A stretch of 64,000 nucleotides of DNA from Ralstonia sp. SET104 (GTDB lineage: Bacteria > Pseudomonadota > Gammaproteobacteria > Burkholderiales > Burkholderiaceae). A program made the position numbers and the translations under genes. The notes beneath the pieces were generated by a model that was not told the DNA's origin, ran no database searches, and was given only the letters and a program-made list of their open reading frames with translations. The stretch covers positions 186,001 through 250,000 of the forward strand of contig NZ_BHVX01000008.1 in the NCBI RefSeq assembly GCF_003851545.1, given 5' to 3'. Below are positions 48,639 through 58,194 of the stretch, one piece after another (within the stretch, counting starts at the first letter, position 1; every line of letters begins with the position of its first letter).

Positions 48639-49433
48639 ATGCCGCGCTTTGCCGCCAACCTGTCCATGATGTACCAGGAGCACGCCTTTCTCGATCGCTT
48701 TGCCGCCGCGGCAAAGGATGGCTTCGCGGGCGTGGAGTTTCTCTTCCCCTACGACTTTGACAAGGCCGATATCCGCACCCGCTTGGACGATGCCGGCCTC
48801 ACCCAAGCGCTGTTCAACGCGCCGCCGGGCGACTGGGCCGGTGGTGAGCGTGGCATCGCATCGCTGCCCCGGCGCGAAGAAGAATTCAAACGCGGCATTG
48901 CGACCGCGCTCGAGTATGCGCAGGTGCTCGGCAACACACGCTTGCACGTGATGGCCGGCTTGCTGCCTGCCGGTGCTGACCGCGCACATCATCACGCCAC
49001 CTACGTGCGCAACATCGCCCATGCCGCGCGCGAAGCTGCTGGTGCGGGCATCACCATCGTGCTGGAGCCGATCAACACGCGCGACATGCCGGGCTTCTTC
49101 CTCACGCATCAGGCGCAGGCGCATGCGGTGTGCGAGGAAGTGGGCGCGCCCAACCTGAAAGTACAGTTCGACCTGTACCACGCACAGATCATGGAGGGCG
49201 ATCTGTCAGTCAAGCTCAAGCGGTATGTTGGGCAGCGCGGTGTCGGTCACGTGCAGATTGCCGGCGTGCCAGATCGCCATGAGCCGGACGACGGCGAGCT
49301 CAACTACCCGCACCTGTTTGCGTTGCTGGATACGCTCGGCTACGACGGCTGGGTCGGCTGTGAATACCGGCCGCGCGCAGGCACCAGCGAAGGGCTCGGC
49401 TGGCTCAAACGCTGGCGCGAGAGCCACCGCTGA
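48639..49433 (+). CDS. hyi: Hydroxypyruvate isomerase (TIM-barrel)
   Basis: 264 residues: [20 protein letters not shown] start, [15 protein letters not shown] with metal-ligand Glu, [15 protein letters not shown], and [18 protein letters not shown] with the second Glu. This is the Hyi family, interconverting hydroxypyruvate and tartronate semialdehyde in glyoxylate use. Usual partners (gcl, glxR) are not in the window; 2-oxo-tetronate isomerases are a related alternative. It ends at a strong terminator. Confidence 0.85.
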   Translation: MPRFAANLSMMYQEHAFLDRFAAAAKDGFAGVEFLFPYDFDKADIRTRLDDAGLTQALFNAPPGDWAGGERGIASLPRREEEFKRGIATALEYAQVLGNTRLHVMAGLLPAGADRAHHHATYVRNIAHAAREAAGAGITIVLEPINTRDMPGFFLTHQAQAHAVCEEVGAPNLKVQFDLYHAQIMEGDLSVKLKRYVGQRGVGHVQIAGVPDRHEPDDGELNYPHLFALLDTLGYDGWVGCEYRPRAGTSEGLGWLKRWRESHR

Positions 49434-49453
49434 TCAGCATCGCCTCAAACAAG

Positions 49454-49493
49454 AACGGCCGGAGCTGCGCGCGCGCCCGGCCGTTGGTTTTTT
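49454..49493 (+). terminator. Intrinsic terminator after hyi
   Basis: The 9-bp stem AACGGCCGG / CCGGCCGTT has a 14-base GC-rich loop and is followed by GGTTTTTT. It lies 21 bases after the hyi stop. Confidence 0.85.
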
Positions 49494-49592
49494 GGGGCAG
49501 GTCAGTCGAATGCGGCGAGCGTGAGTGGACCACTCGCTTCCAGCATGCCCTTTCCGCCCTGTTCGATTGCTTGATGGGGTGAGATGACGCGA

Positions 49593-49631
49593 CCATCCTG
49601 TCACCGCGCGGCATGCGGGGCGACAGGATGG
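49593..49631. repeat. 10-bp inverted repeat downstream of the OmpR-type regulator
   Basis: CCATCCTGTC (49593-49602) and GACAGGATGG (49622-49631) are perfect inverted repeats with a 19-base GC-rich spacer, 43 bases after the regulator stop on minus. It lacks a T-run, so it may be a factor-dependent end or a 3' stabiliser. Confidence 0.55.
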
Positions 49632-49673
49632 CCGTCAAGGGATGCGTGCTTGAGAAGGCGAGTCGACCCAGGC

Positions 49674-50507
49674 TCAGGTGCCCAGACGCGCCGGTTCCTT
49701 GATCGGCGAACGCGACGTCGGCAGGTGGCCGTACGGCGGCAGTTCTGCGTTGCGGGTGGCAGCTTCGAGTTGCATGCCGATGGCATGCGCAGCCGATGCG
49801 CCGCCAGTGCCGACCACGAGGCGATAACCGCCGCCGCGTACGGTCTGGATCAGACCATCGCAGGGCGTACCGGCCAATGCCACGCGCAGCTTGCGCACGT
49901 GCACATCCACCGTGCGCTCACCCACGAATACATGGTTGCCCCACACGCGGTCCAGCAATTGCGTGCGCGAATGCACGCATTGCGGGTGCGCCACAAGGAA
50001 GTGCAGCAGGCGGAATTCCAGCGGGCTGAGCGGAATGGCGCGCGGGCCGGTTTCAGTCTGTGCTGTTACGCCCAGCGTGAGCGGATCGAGGCGCAGGCCA
50101 TTGACCTGCAGGATGTCATCGCCATGCTGATGCGGCGCACGACGGCGCAGCACAGCGCGGATGCGGGCATGCAACTCGCCCGTGTCGCACGGCTTGACGA
50201 CGTAGTCATCGGCACCGGCGTCGAGCGCGGCAATCTTGGCGCGCGCATCGCCATGACGGGACAGCACGATGACCGGCAGGCCGCGCGTCTGCACGCTGGC
50301 ACGCAAGGCCAGCAGCATGTCGATCGACTCGCGCTCAGGCCACGTCCATTCCATCAGCAGCAGTTCCGGCATGGCGACCAGGATGGCGGCCTGTGCCTGG
50401 CCAGGATGGCTGACACGCTGAACATCGTGCCCACCATCACGCAGGGAAAACGACAGACGCTCCCCCTCTGCCTGGTCTTGTTCGACCAGCAAGATCTGAA
50501 TACCCAC
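49674..50507 (-). CDS. OmpR/PhoB-type response regulator with Glu at the phospho-acceptor position
   Basis: 277 residues from GTG 50507, which has GGAGGT 8 bases upstream. Receiver: LLVEQDQAEGE, then PELLLMEWTWP where Glu53 replaces the Asp normally phosphorylated, with Lys kept in DDYVVKPCDTG. The winged helix (PLSPLEFRLLHFLVAHPQCV, TVDVHVRKLRVAL, VRGGGYRLV) is intact. A C-terminal tail of about 45 residues follows. Glu can mimic aspartyl phosphate, so the protein may be active without a kinase; no kinase gene is adjacent. Confidence 0.85.
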   Translation of the reverse strand: MGIQILLVEQDQAEGERLSFSLRDGGHDVQRVSHPGQAQAAILVAMPELLLMEWTWPERESIDMLLALRASVQTRGLPVIVLSRHGDARAKIAALDAGADDYVVKPCDTGELHARIRAVLRRRAPHQHGDDILQVNGLRLDPLTLGVTAQTETGPRAIPLSPLEFRLLHFLVAHPQCVHSRTQLLDRVWGNHVFVGERTVDVHVRKLRVALAGTPCDGLIQTVRGGGYRLVVGTGGASAAHAIGMQLEAATRNAELPPYGHLPTSRSPIKEPARLGT

Positions 50508-51318
50508 TTTGCGATACCTCCCGTCTAACCAGCCGACACACTCCGGCGAGCAGCCTCCCGGCTGCGCTTTGCTGTCTGCGGTGCGCGTTGTTATGAGTGT
50601 CATGCGGGCCATTGCGCGTGCGCTCGCATGTCGTTTTTTGCGGGCGCTGTTGCCCGGCCGTTGGCCTTGCGCGGATCGTCATGCTGCGGTTCCCGTCGAC
50701 GATCGCCAGCGGAGCCTCCTGGGTGGTATCCAGGGTGGTCCAGAGAAAGATCTGCAAGCCCTCGGTGCCTGCCGCCGCCTGCCGGGCCATGCAATCGTTT
50801 GCATAGCTTGCGGCACAGCTTGCGCGCAATCCGAGCCGGCGCCCCCCCGAGCGCCGGTGAAGCAGGGATCCCCCACCTCCGTTGGCATTAGGCTTGTTCG
50901 CCCTTTCTCGTTTCCTCTAGTATTGAATCCCCCCTCTGGCTCAGAGAAAAGGGATTCCGTTTTGCCGGATTATAAGAATCCCGCAGAGATTCGTCACGCA
51001 AGAATTTTGGAATTTGGAAAATCATTCAGAATCGACGCGAATTAGCGTGCCGCAGTTGACGTGCGAGCCATGCAAAGCTAGGCCAGGTAACGTTCTTGGC
51101 CGATATCATGCGTGTAATGATTCAGGTCTGTCATAAACTTATGATGATTATGCTAGCGCCGGCATAATGATCAATTGCATGTGTGCGCCGGTATTTTTTA
51201 CAACGAAATTCAATTGAAGAAAAATCAATTGATCTGTTTTGCGGAAAGGGGTAATTCGCACGATTTAAAACGTTAGGATTACTGCCCGCTGTTTGGGCAC
51301 CGTTCGACAGGCGGGCGC
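50508..51318. other. Long non-coding gap with AT-rich, inverted-repeat-dense section
   Basis: Over 800 bases without a supported gene. The half next to the regulator is GC-rich and has open frames in several phases, none with a recognisable domain. From about 50890 it becomes AT-rich. At 51131-51233 it holds TCATAA/TTATGA, ATTATGC/GCATAAT, TTCAATTGAA and ATCAATTGAT, with CAATTG three times. GGGATTC/GAATCCC flanks a TATAAG at 50951-50982. Possible promoter region for the regulator, or a remnant of a lost gene. Confidence 0.4.
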
Positions 51319-51343
51319 AAAAAAGCCCGCGCAGGGCGGGCTT
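51319..51343 (-). terminator. Intrinsic terminator of pckG
   Basis: On minus, AAGCCCGC pairs with GCGGGCTT and is followed by a T-run (plus-strand AAAAAA at 51319-51324). It lies 50 bases after the pckG stop. Confidence 0.8.
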
Positions 51344-51393
51344 CTTCGTGCCGAGTGGGCTTGAAAGGGGCTTGGGGGCTTGAGGGGCTTGAT

Positions 51394-53262
51394 TTAGCCC
51401 TCCAGGCGGCCCTCCAGGCGTGCCTTCGCGTCCGGAAGCGCTTGCGGCAGGCCATGCGCCAGCTTCGTGAACAGTTCGTCGTGCAGCGCCAGCTCCTGCT
51501 TCCAGGCAGCGGCATCCAGTGAGATCACCTTGGCGAATTGCTCGGCCGTGAAGTTCAGACCGTCCCAGCTCAACTCTTCGTAGCGCGGCGACACGCCAAA
51601 AACGTGCTCATCGCCCTGCGCCCGGCCTTCAATGCGATCAATCATCCACTTGAGCACGCGCATGTTCTCGCCGAAGCCTGGCCACACGAACTTGCCGTTC
51701 TCGTCCTTGCGGAACCAGTTCACGCAGAAGATCTTCGGCAGCGTGGCGCCGCTCTCGGCAAGCTTCTCGCCCACCTTGAGCCAATGCGCGAAGTAGTCGG
51801 CCATGTTGTAGCCGCAGAACGGCAGCATGGCGAACGGGTCGCGGCGCACCACGCCTTGTTGCCCAGCGGCCGCAGCGGTGGTTTCCGAGCCCATCGTGGC
51901 GGCCATGTACACGCCTTCGGTCCAGTCGCGCGCTTCGGTAACGAGCGGCACGGTGGTCGAGCGGCGGCCACCGAAGATGAACGCGTCAATGGCAACGCCG
52001 GCCGGATTGTCCCATTCCGGATCGATCGACGGGCATTGCGCTGCCGGTGCCGTGAAACGCGCGTTCGGGTGCGCAGCCTTGCGGCCGGTTTCTTTCGCGC
52101 TCTCTGGCGTCCAGTCCTTGCCTTCCCAGTCGATCAGGTGCGCGGGCGGCGTGTCGGTCATGCCTTCCCACCACACGTCGCCGTCATCCGTCAGCGCCAC
52201 GTTGGTGAAGATGACATTTTCCTTGAGCGTGGCCATCGCATTGAAGTTTGTCTTCTCGCTCGTGCCCGGGGCGACGCCGAAGTAGCCCGCTTCCGGGTTG
52301 ATGGCGTACAGGCGGGTCTGGCCGTTGGCGTCCTGGCGCGGTTTGATCCAGGCGATGTCGTCGCCGATGGTCGTCACCTTCCAGCCGTTGAGGCCGGCCG
52401 GCGGAATCAGCATCGCAAAGTTGGTCTTGCCGCAGGCCGACGGAAAGGCCGCCGCCACGTGGTACGTCTGGCCTTCGGGCGAGGTCACGCCCAGGATCAG
52501 CATGTGCTCTGCCAGCCAGCCCTGGTCACGGCCCATGGTGGAAGCGATGCGAAGCGCGAAGCACTTTTTGCCCAGCAGCGCGTTGCCGCCATAGCCCGAG
52601 CCGAACGACCAGATTTCGCGCGTTTCCGGGAAGTGCACGATGTACTTGGTCGGATTGCACGGCCACGGTACGTCTTTCTCGCCGGCGGCCAGCGGCTTGC
52701 CGACGGTGTGCACGCACGGCACGAAGTCGCCGTCGGCGCCCAGCACGTCGTACACCGCGCGGCCCATGCGGGTCATGATCCGCATGTTGACTGCCACGTA
52801 GGGGCTGTCCGACAGCTCCACGCCAATGTGCGCGATCGGCGAACCCAGCGGGCCCATCGAGAACGGCACCACGTACAGCGTGCGGCCGCGCATGCTGCCG
52901 TCAAACAGGCCGTTCAGCGTCTGGCGCATCTCAGCCGGGGCGGTCCAGTTGTTGGTCGGGCCGGCGTCTTCCTTTTTCTGCGAGCAGATGAACGTGCGGT
53001 CTTCCACGCGCGCCACGTCCGACGGGTCCGACAGGGCCAGGTACGAGTTCTTGCGCTTGGCCGGGTTGAGCTGCTTCATCGTGCCGGCGGCCACCATCTC
53101 GGCGCACAGGCGGTCGTACTCCTCTTGCGAACCATCGCACCAGACGATGCGCTCAGGCTTGGTGAGCGCTGCCACCTCGCCCACCCACGCGATCAGGCGC
53201 GGGTGTTTGACGTAATCGGGCACGTTCAATGCAGGCACGCCCTGCATTACAGGTTGATTCAT
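51394..53262 (-). CDS. pckG: Phosphoenolpyruvate carboxykinase (GTP)
   Basis: 622 residues, the usual length for GTP-dependent PEPCK. It converts oxaloacetate to PEP for gluconeogenesis. The kinase P-loop is [13 protein letters not shown] with the reactive Cys, metal site residues are in [10 protein letters not shown], and [12 protein letters not shown] is the guanine-enzyme signature. The ATG at 53262 is chosen over a TTG two codons upstream. It is monocistronic with its own terminator. Confidence 0.96.
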   Translation of the reverse strand: MNQPVMQGVPALNVPDYVKHPRLIAWVGEVAALTKPERIVWCDGSQEEYDRLCAEMVAAGTMKQLNPAKRKNSYLALSDPSDVARVEDRTFICSQKKEDAGPTNNWTAPAEMRQTLNGLFDGSMRGRTLYVVPFSMGPLGSPIAHIGVELSDSPYVAVNMRIMTRMGRAVYDVLGADGDFVPCVHTVGKPLAAGEKDVPWPCNPTKYIVHFPETREIWSFGSGYGGNALLGKKCFALRIASTMGRDQGWLAEHMLILGVTSPEGQTYHVAAAFPSACGKTNFAMLIPPAGLNGWKVTTIGDDIAWIKPRQDANGQTRLYAINPEAGYFGVAPGTSEKTNFNAMATLKENVIFTNVALTDDGDVWWEGMTDTPPAHLIDWEGKDWTPESAKETGRKAAHPNARFTAPAAQCPSIDPEWDNPAGVAIDAFIFGGRRSTTVPLVTEARDWTEGVYMAATMGSETTAAAAGQQGVVRRDPFAMLPFCGYNMADYFAHWLKVGEKLAESGATLPKIFCVNWFRKDENGKFVWPGFGENMRVLKWMIDRIEGRAQGDEHVFGVSPRYEELSWDGLNFTAEQFAKVISLDAAAWKQELALHDELFTKLAHGLPQALPDAKARLEGRLEG

Positions 53263-53703
53263 GACCAAAACTCCAATGGAAGTGAAAAAGAAATCGGTGG
53301 CAGATCAGCGCGGGGGTCACAACCGGGGCGCTCGGCAGCGCGGTGGAAAGCGATCGACGACACATGGCGGGCAGGCCGGATCAGCGGTTTCCAGAGGGAG
53401 GGGCGATGCAGGCGGAGGGACGGTGGCCGTGCTGATTTCACATTCAGTTACAAAGCGGTGCACTGACGGAACGTGGGTTTTTCCGGGCAGCGGGGCCGCG
53501 TGCGCTAAAGTGGCGGGACCGGGGTCAACAGACCCTAGAACAAGGACTCGTCACCAGCGAGGCAGCGCAAATTGCGTGCCCGCGGCGGGCAATTCCAAAC
53601 GTCGACACCGATTGTTGCCAACAGCGGTCGTGCGACGAGGGATGGGAAGAATACCACCGCGAGGGATCGCTGTTTTTTGCTGCGCACCATTGTTCGAAGT
53701 GAG
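53263..53703. promoter_or_regulatory. Divergent pckG / dehydrogenase intergenic region
   Basis: 440 bases with no supported gene. AATTGC and GCAATT flank a GC core (53570-53594), giving a small hairpin upstream of the dehydrogenase gene. No strong promoter hexamers are obvious, though both divergent promoters must lie here. Confidence 0.4.
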
Positions 53704-54738
53704 ATGTCGATGAAGATTGCCGTACTGGACGACTACCAAGACGCCGTTCGCAAGCTGGATTGCTTCAGCCTGCTGCAGGACCACGAAGTCAAAGTGTTCA
53801 ACAACACCGTCAAAGGCGTCGGTCAATTGGCCGCACGCGTGGCGGACGTTGAAGCCATCGTGCTGATCCGGGAGCGCACGCGCGTGACGCGTCAGTTGCT
53901 CGATCGCCTGCCCAAACTCAAGATCATCAGCCAGACCGGCCGCGTATCGCGCGATTCGGGCAGCCATATCGATCTGGATGCCTGTACCGACAAGGGCGTC
54001 GTCGTGCTCGAGGGCAAGGGCTCGCCGGTGGCGCCGGCCGAGCTGACCTGGGCGCTGGTGATGGCCGCGCAGCGCCGCATTCCGCAATACGTGGCGAGCC
54101 TGAAGCATGGCGCGTGGCAGCAGTCGGGGCTCAAATCCACGACGATGCCGCCCAACTTCGGCATCGGCCGTGTGTTGAAGGACCAGACGCTCGGCATCTT
54201 CGGCTACGGCAAGATCGGTCAGCTCGTGGCCAGCTATGGCCGCGCCTTCGGCATGAATGTGCTGGTTTGGGGCCGCGAGGGCTCCCAGGAACGGGCCCGC
54301 GCCGACGGCTTTGCAGTGGCGGAGTCGAAGGATGTGCTGTTCGAGCAGTCCGACGTGCTGTCTGTCCACCTGCGCTTGAATGATGAAACGCGCGGCATCG
54401 TGACGGTGGCCGACCTCACGCGCATGAAGCCGACCGCCCTCTTCGTCAACACCAGCCGCGCCGAGCTGGTGGAAGAAAACGGCCTGGTGACATCGCTCAA
54501 CCGCGGACGTCCTGGCATGGCCGCTATCGACGTGTTTGAAACGGAGCCCATCCTGCAGGGCCACACCCTGCTGCGTATGGAGAACTGCATCTGCACGCCG
54601 CACATCGGTTATGTAGAACGCGAAGGCTACGAGATGTACTTCAGCATCGCGTTCCAGAACATTCTCGATGTCCTGCAGGGCAACGTCGACAGTGTCGTCA
54701 ATCCGACGGCGCTGGCGCCCGCGCTGATCCGCGCCTGA
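53704..54738 (+). CDS. D-2-hydroxyacid dehydrogenase family protein
   Basis: 344 residues. The NAD-binding motif is LGIFGYGKIGQLVASYG, catalytic Arg is in NTSRAELVEE, and the His is in CTPHIGYVEREG. An N-terminal ACT-free substrate domain begins MKIAVLDDYQDAVRKLDCF. The sequence resembles D-3-phosphoglycerate-dehydrogenase-like proteins, but the product cannot be told; family members reduce hydroxypyruvate, glyoxylate or other 2-keto acids. Another ATG lies two codons in. Confidence 0.85.
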   Translation: MSMKIAVLDDYQDAVRKLDCFSLLQDHEVKVFNNTVKGVGQLAARVADVEAIVLIRERTRVTRQLLDRLPKLKIISQTGRVSRDSGSHIDLDACTDKGVVVLEGKGSPVAPAELTWALVMAAQRRIPQYVASLKHGAWQQSGLKSTTMPPNFGIGRVLKDQTLGIFGYGKIGQLVASYGRAFGMNVLVWGREGSQERARADGFAVAESKDVLFEQSDVLSVHLRLNDETRGIVTVADLTRMKPTALFVNTSRAELVEENGLVTSLNRGRPGMAAIDVFETEPILQGHTLLRMENCICTPHIGYVEREGYEMYFSIAFQNILDVLQGNVDSVVNPTALAPALIRA

Positions 54739-54757
54739 CGCTCCGCCGTCCTGCCGA

Positions 54758-55660
54758 TCAAGCCGTGGCGCGTAGCTGCGGCTCGCGGCTGGACATGTTC
54801 GCGCCTGCGCCATCAAAGCGGAAGCTGTCCATTGCCAGCGAGCCGTAGGTCACGGTGTCGACCACGTGCTGGGCCTGCACGCCGCCCGGCGTCGCCTGGC
54901 TCGGCTGGCCCATTGCGGCGCCAAGTGCCACGTACAGCGGCATCAGGTGTTCGTCGGTCGGGTGGGCGTGAGCCGCGTTCGGAGCTTGCGCGCGGTAATC
55001 GCACAAAGCCGTGAAGTCGCCGCTGCGGATGCCTTCGGCCATTGTCTCGATCATCCATTCGCGGAATGCGGTGACCCACGGCTCAACGGGCACACCGTGC
55101 TGCGCCATGCCCGGGCCGCGCATCAGCGCGCGCAGGTTGTGCGTGAAGCTGCCAGAGCCGACGATGAGCACGCCTTCATCGCGCAGCGGCGCGAGCGTGC
55201 GCCCCATCGCCATCTGGCATGCCGGTGACAGACCGGGCATCAACGATGCCTGCACCACGGGGATTTTCGCTTCGGGAAACATCAGCATCAACGGCACCCA
55301 TGCACCGTGGTCCAGCGGCTGGCGCGGGTCGAGCACGGTGCTAGCCTGTTCTTCCAGCCCGGGGACGATGTTGCCGTCGATCAGCGTGCGGATGCGCTCG
55401 GCCAAGTCCGGCGCGCCTGGCGGGGCATATTCCAACGCGTAGAGCTGCGGCGGGAAGCCGCCGAAGTCGTGCCACGCCTCTTGCTGGGCGCGGGCGGTGA
55501 CGGCCGGCCGGCGCGTCATCCAGTGCGGCGAGACGACGACGATGGCGCGAGGCTTGAGAGCAGCCATCTCCTGCCCGAGCGCCGCCAGCATCTTGCCGAC
55601 AGGGCCCGGGTCGGCCGCCAGCATGGGCGACCCATGGGACAGATAGAGCACGGGGAGCAT
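54758..55660 (-). CDS. ygiD: LigB-type extradiol dioxygenase, YgiD/DODA-like
   Basis: 300 residues. Metal-binding His in YLSHGSPMLA, HDFGGFPPQLY, HGAWVPLMLMF and the acidic/His pair in GSGSFTHNL are the YgiD (4,5-DOPA dioxygenase-like) pattern. The E. coli homologue opens catechol rings; the natural substrate is unclear. The ATG at 55660 has AGGAAATTTGAC before it; an ATG ten codons upstream is possible. Confidence 0.88.
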   Translation of the reverse strand: MLPVLYLSHGSPMLAADPGPVGKMLAALGQEMAALKPRAIVVVSPHWMTRRPAVTARAQQEAWHDFGGFPPQLYALEYAPPGAPDLAERIRTLIDGNIVPGLEEQASTVLDPRQPLDHGAWVPLMLMFPEAKIPVVQASLMPGLSPACQMAMGRTLAPLRDEGVLIVGSGSFTHNLRALMRGPGMAQHGVPVEPWVTAFREWMIETMAEGIRSGDFTALCDYRAQAPNAAHAHPTDEHLMPLYVALGAAMGQPSQATPGGVQAQHVVDTVTYGSLAMDSFRFDGAGANMSSREPQLRATA

Positions 55661-55761
55661 GTCAAATTTCCTGAAGAATATGTCCGCCATTCTGCGCTCG
55701 TGTTGCGCAGGCAACGTGCATGGATTTGCAGAGCGGGGTCAGGAAAATTGAACAAGTGCGT

Positions 55762-57195
55762 TTACATGCCCAGCAATTCCTCCGCCACCGTCGGATGCAG
55801 GCCGACGGTTGTTCGCAGATGCTTGAGTCGCACGCCCATGCGTACCGCCACCGCCAGTGCCTGGATGATCTCGGGTGCGGCGTTGTCGACGACGTGCGCG
55901 CCGAGCACGCGTCCGCTGCGCGCGTTGCACACCAGCTTGATCAGCGATTCCATGCCCGAGCCGGCAAAGCGCTGCTCCAGCGAGACAAAGCGATGCATCA
56001 CCACATCAATGCGATCAGCGGGGATGCGCTTGTCGGTGTCCGGTCCGCGTTTGCCTGACTCGGGCCGGCGTGCGCGAGCGGCGGCCTCGGTCAGGCCCAC
56101 GCTGGCGATGGCCGGGTTGCAGAACACGGCCATTGGCACTGTGTTCATGTCGGGCAGCTTGATGCCTTTGCCGAACAGGCGTTCGGCCACATAGTGGCCC
56201 TGCGCGGCGGCCACCGGGGTCAATTGCAGCGGGCTGCCGCCGCAGATGTCGCCGATGGCATGCACGCCGCGTGCGCGCGTGCGGAAGTGGCGGTCTACGG
56301 CGATGCGTCCGTGCGCATCGAGCGTGACGCCCGCTGCGTCCAGGCCGAGACCGGCGATGTTCGGCGCGCGGCCGATGGCGCTCAGCACACGCTGGGCGCG
56401 CAGTACGCGGGGGGCATCGCTGCCGTCCGTGCTTGCGTAGACGGTCACGCCGTCGCCGTCCACGGCATCGCGTTCCACGCGGACTACGTCGGCATTGAGA
56501 ATCAGGTCGACGCCGCAGCCGGCCAGCGACTGCGCGGCGGCCTCCGACACCGTGGCATCAAATTCAGGCAGCACGCGTGCATCGCGCGTCAGCACGGTGA
56601 CCCGCACGCCGAAGCGCGCCAGCGTGGACGCCATCTCTACGGCAATGACCCCGCCCCCCGCGATGATGAGCGACGCGGGCAGCGTGCCCCAGTCGAACAC
56701 GCTGTCGGAAGTGCAGGCCAGCTCGGCGCCGGGTACGGGGAGCGGCGTGGGGTGGGCGCCGGCGGCCAGCACGATCTGGCGCGCGCGCAGCGTGGTTTTG
56801 CCGGTATCGGTCTGCAGCCGGACGATGCCGCGTCCGCGCAGCGAGGCCATGCCGCTCAGCCATTGCACGCCGGCATCGGCCAAATGCGTGAAATGCGTTT
56901 CGTGCAGCCGTGCGACTTCCGCGCGCGTGCGGGCGATGGCGTCGGCCCAGGCATCGGCGGTGTGCATCGTGTGGGTGGCGCGCAGGCATCGAGAGACCAT
57001 CTGCGACCAGACTGCGCTGTAGCCGAGCAGCTTCTTGGGCACGCACCCGCGATTGACGCAGGTGCCGCCCACTTGCGCGCGGTCGATCAGCAGCGTGCGC
57101 GCGCCCAGTTGCGCAGATCGGCGCGCAGCCGCCAACCCGGCCGAGCCGGCGCCGATCACGATCAGGTCAAACGCATGTGCGAGGTTTGCGGGCAT
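55762..57195 (-). CDS. gor: FAD-dependent disulfide reductase, glutathione-reductase-like
   Basis: 477 residues. FAD motif IVIGAGSAGLAAARR is followed by the redox pair Cys46/Cys51 in GGTCVNRGCVPKKLL, the NADPH-domain GGGVIAVEMASTLARFG and the C-terminal HPTVAEE with catalytic His467. The glutathione-reductase-like CVNRGCVPKK favours glutathione or a related thiol. An extra charged loop of about 20 residues (RRPESGKRGPDTDKR) precedes the interface domain. It starts 106 bases after the patatin gene on the same strand. Confidence 0.85.
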   Translation of the reverse strand: MPANLAHAFDLIVIGAGSAGLAAARRSAQLGARTLLIDRAQVGGTCVNRGCVPKKLLGYSAVWSQMVSRCLRATHTMHTADAWADAIARTRAEVARLHETHFTHLADAGVQWLSGMASLRGRGIVRLQTDTGKTTLRARQIVLAAGAHPTPLPVPGAELACTSDSVFDWGTLPASLIIAGGGVIAVEMASTLARFGVRVTVLTRDARVLPEFDATVSEAAAQSLAGCGVDLILNADVVRVERDAVDGDGVTVYASTDGSDAPRVLRAQRVLSAIGRAPNIAGLGLDAAGVTLDAHGRIAVDRHFRTRARGVHAIGDICGGSPLQLTPVAAAQGHYVAERLFGKGIKLPDMNTVPMAVFCNPAIASVGLTEAAARARRPESGKRGPDTDKRIPADRIDVVMHRFVSLEQRFAGSGMESLIKLVCNARSGRVLGAHVVDNAAPEIIQALAVAVRMGVRLKHLRTTVGLHPTVAEELLGM

Positions 57196-57300
57196 GGGGT
57201 GTCCGTCGAAGAAGCATCGGCCGGACGACCTTGGCGGCACGCCGGCGGGCGCGCCATGTGCAGAAAGCGGCGCGCCCGCCCCCTGCCTTGGAGGAGGTAG

Positions 57301-58194
57301 CTACGCAGCCACCGCCGTGGCGAACCCGAGTGGAAGTTCGCGCAGGAAGGTTTCGCCGTCATGACGGCCGAGCGCATAGGCGTCGCGCATAGCGCCGGGG
57401 CGGGTGTAATCCCAGCTCGAAATCGGCACCTTGCGCGAGGGCTGCACATAGAAGCGGCGCTGCACGCCGTCGGCCACCGGCACATCCATGCGGAAATACG
57501 TTGGGCGCGGGTACAGGCGCGTGACCAGCACCAGCGCGTCGCCGGGCGTGGCATCCAGCGCGTGCACCGGCACGTTGTCGACCATGCCGCCGTCAAGCAC
57601 CGGCCGCCCCGAGCGCCGCAGCACCGGCGTAAACGGCGGGGTGGACGCCGATTGCAGCAGCAGGTCGGCCAGGTCTTCCGGCGTGGCGCAATCCTGCGCA
57701 CGCACGATTTCCGGCGTGAAGCCCAAGCGCTTGCCCAGCGTCGGGTGCAGCGTCTTGCGAATGTGCTTTTCGATGTTGTAGGCAATCAGCCCCGCTGCCA
57801 CGGCCGAGCGCGCGCCCAGCCAGCGCGGGATATGCGCCACGCCGATGCGGATTTCGGGTGCTTGCGCCAGCCGCCCGAAGCGGCCCTCACCAAAGACCGT
57901 CAGCAGCGCCGTGCGGTACATGCCGTAGTGCGGGAACACGCGCTCGCCACGCAGCAGGTTGCCCCAATGCGCGTTGCGGGTGTTCCGGCGCAGCGCCTCG
58001 CCGTAGTAATCCATCAGTTCGGCGGAATTCCAGGCATGCAGCATGCACGCCGTCGATGCGCCTGCCGAGATGCCGGCAATCACGCGCGGCGCCAGGCCCA
58101 GCTCGGGCTGCACGACATCCCACCAGCCGGCCTGCCACCAGCACCGGTTGCCGCCGCCGGCAAAGACGATCTGGTCGAACATGGGCGTGTTCAT
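57301..58194 (-). CDS. Patatin-like phospholipase
   Basis: 297 residues. The glycine-rich oxyanion motif is FAGGGNRCWW, nucleophile Ser in GISAGAST, and the dyad Asp in DGGMVDNVPV. These are the patatin hallmarks for lipid acyl hydrolysis. There is no signal peptide. Its ATG overlaps the TetR gene stop by 4 bases, so it is translated with the efflux regulator, an unusual pairing suggesting a membrane-lipid role. Confidence 0.87.
   Translation of the reverse strand: MNTPMFDQIVFAGGGNRCWWQAGWWDVVQPELGLAPRVIAGISAGASTACMLHAWNSAELMDYYGEALRRNTRNAHWGNLLRGERVFPHYGMYRTALLTVFGEGRFGRLAQAPEIRIGVAHIPRWLGARSAVAAGLIAYNIEKHIRKTLHPTLGKRLGFTPEIVRAQDCATPEDLADLLLQSASTPPFTPVLRRSGRPVLDGGMVDNVPVHALDATPGDALVLVTRLYPRPTYFRMDVPVADGVQRRFYVQPSRKVPISSWDYTRPGAMRDAYALGRHDGETFLRELPLGFATAVAA

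Noticed and set aside
50437-50829. Minus-strand frame of 130 codons upstream of the OmpR-type regulator
   Set aside because: It overlaps the regulator start out of frame, ends inside it, has no recognisable domain and no good ribosome-binding site.
51538-53466. 642-codon plus-strand frame antisense to pckG
   Set aside because: The product is His/Arg-rich nonsense typical of reading the complement of a GC-rich gene; pckG is unambiguous.
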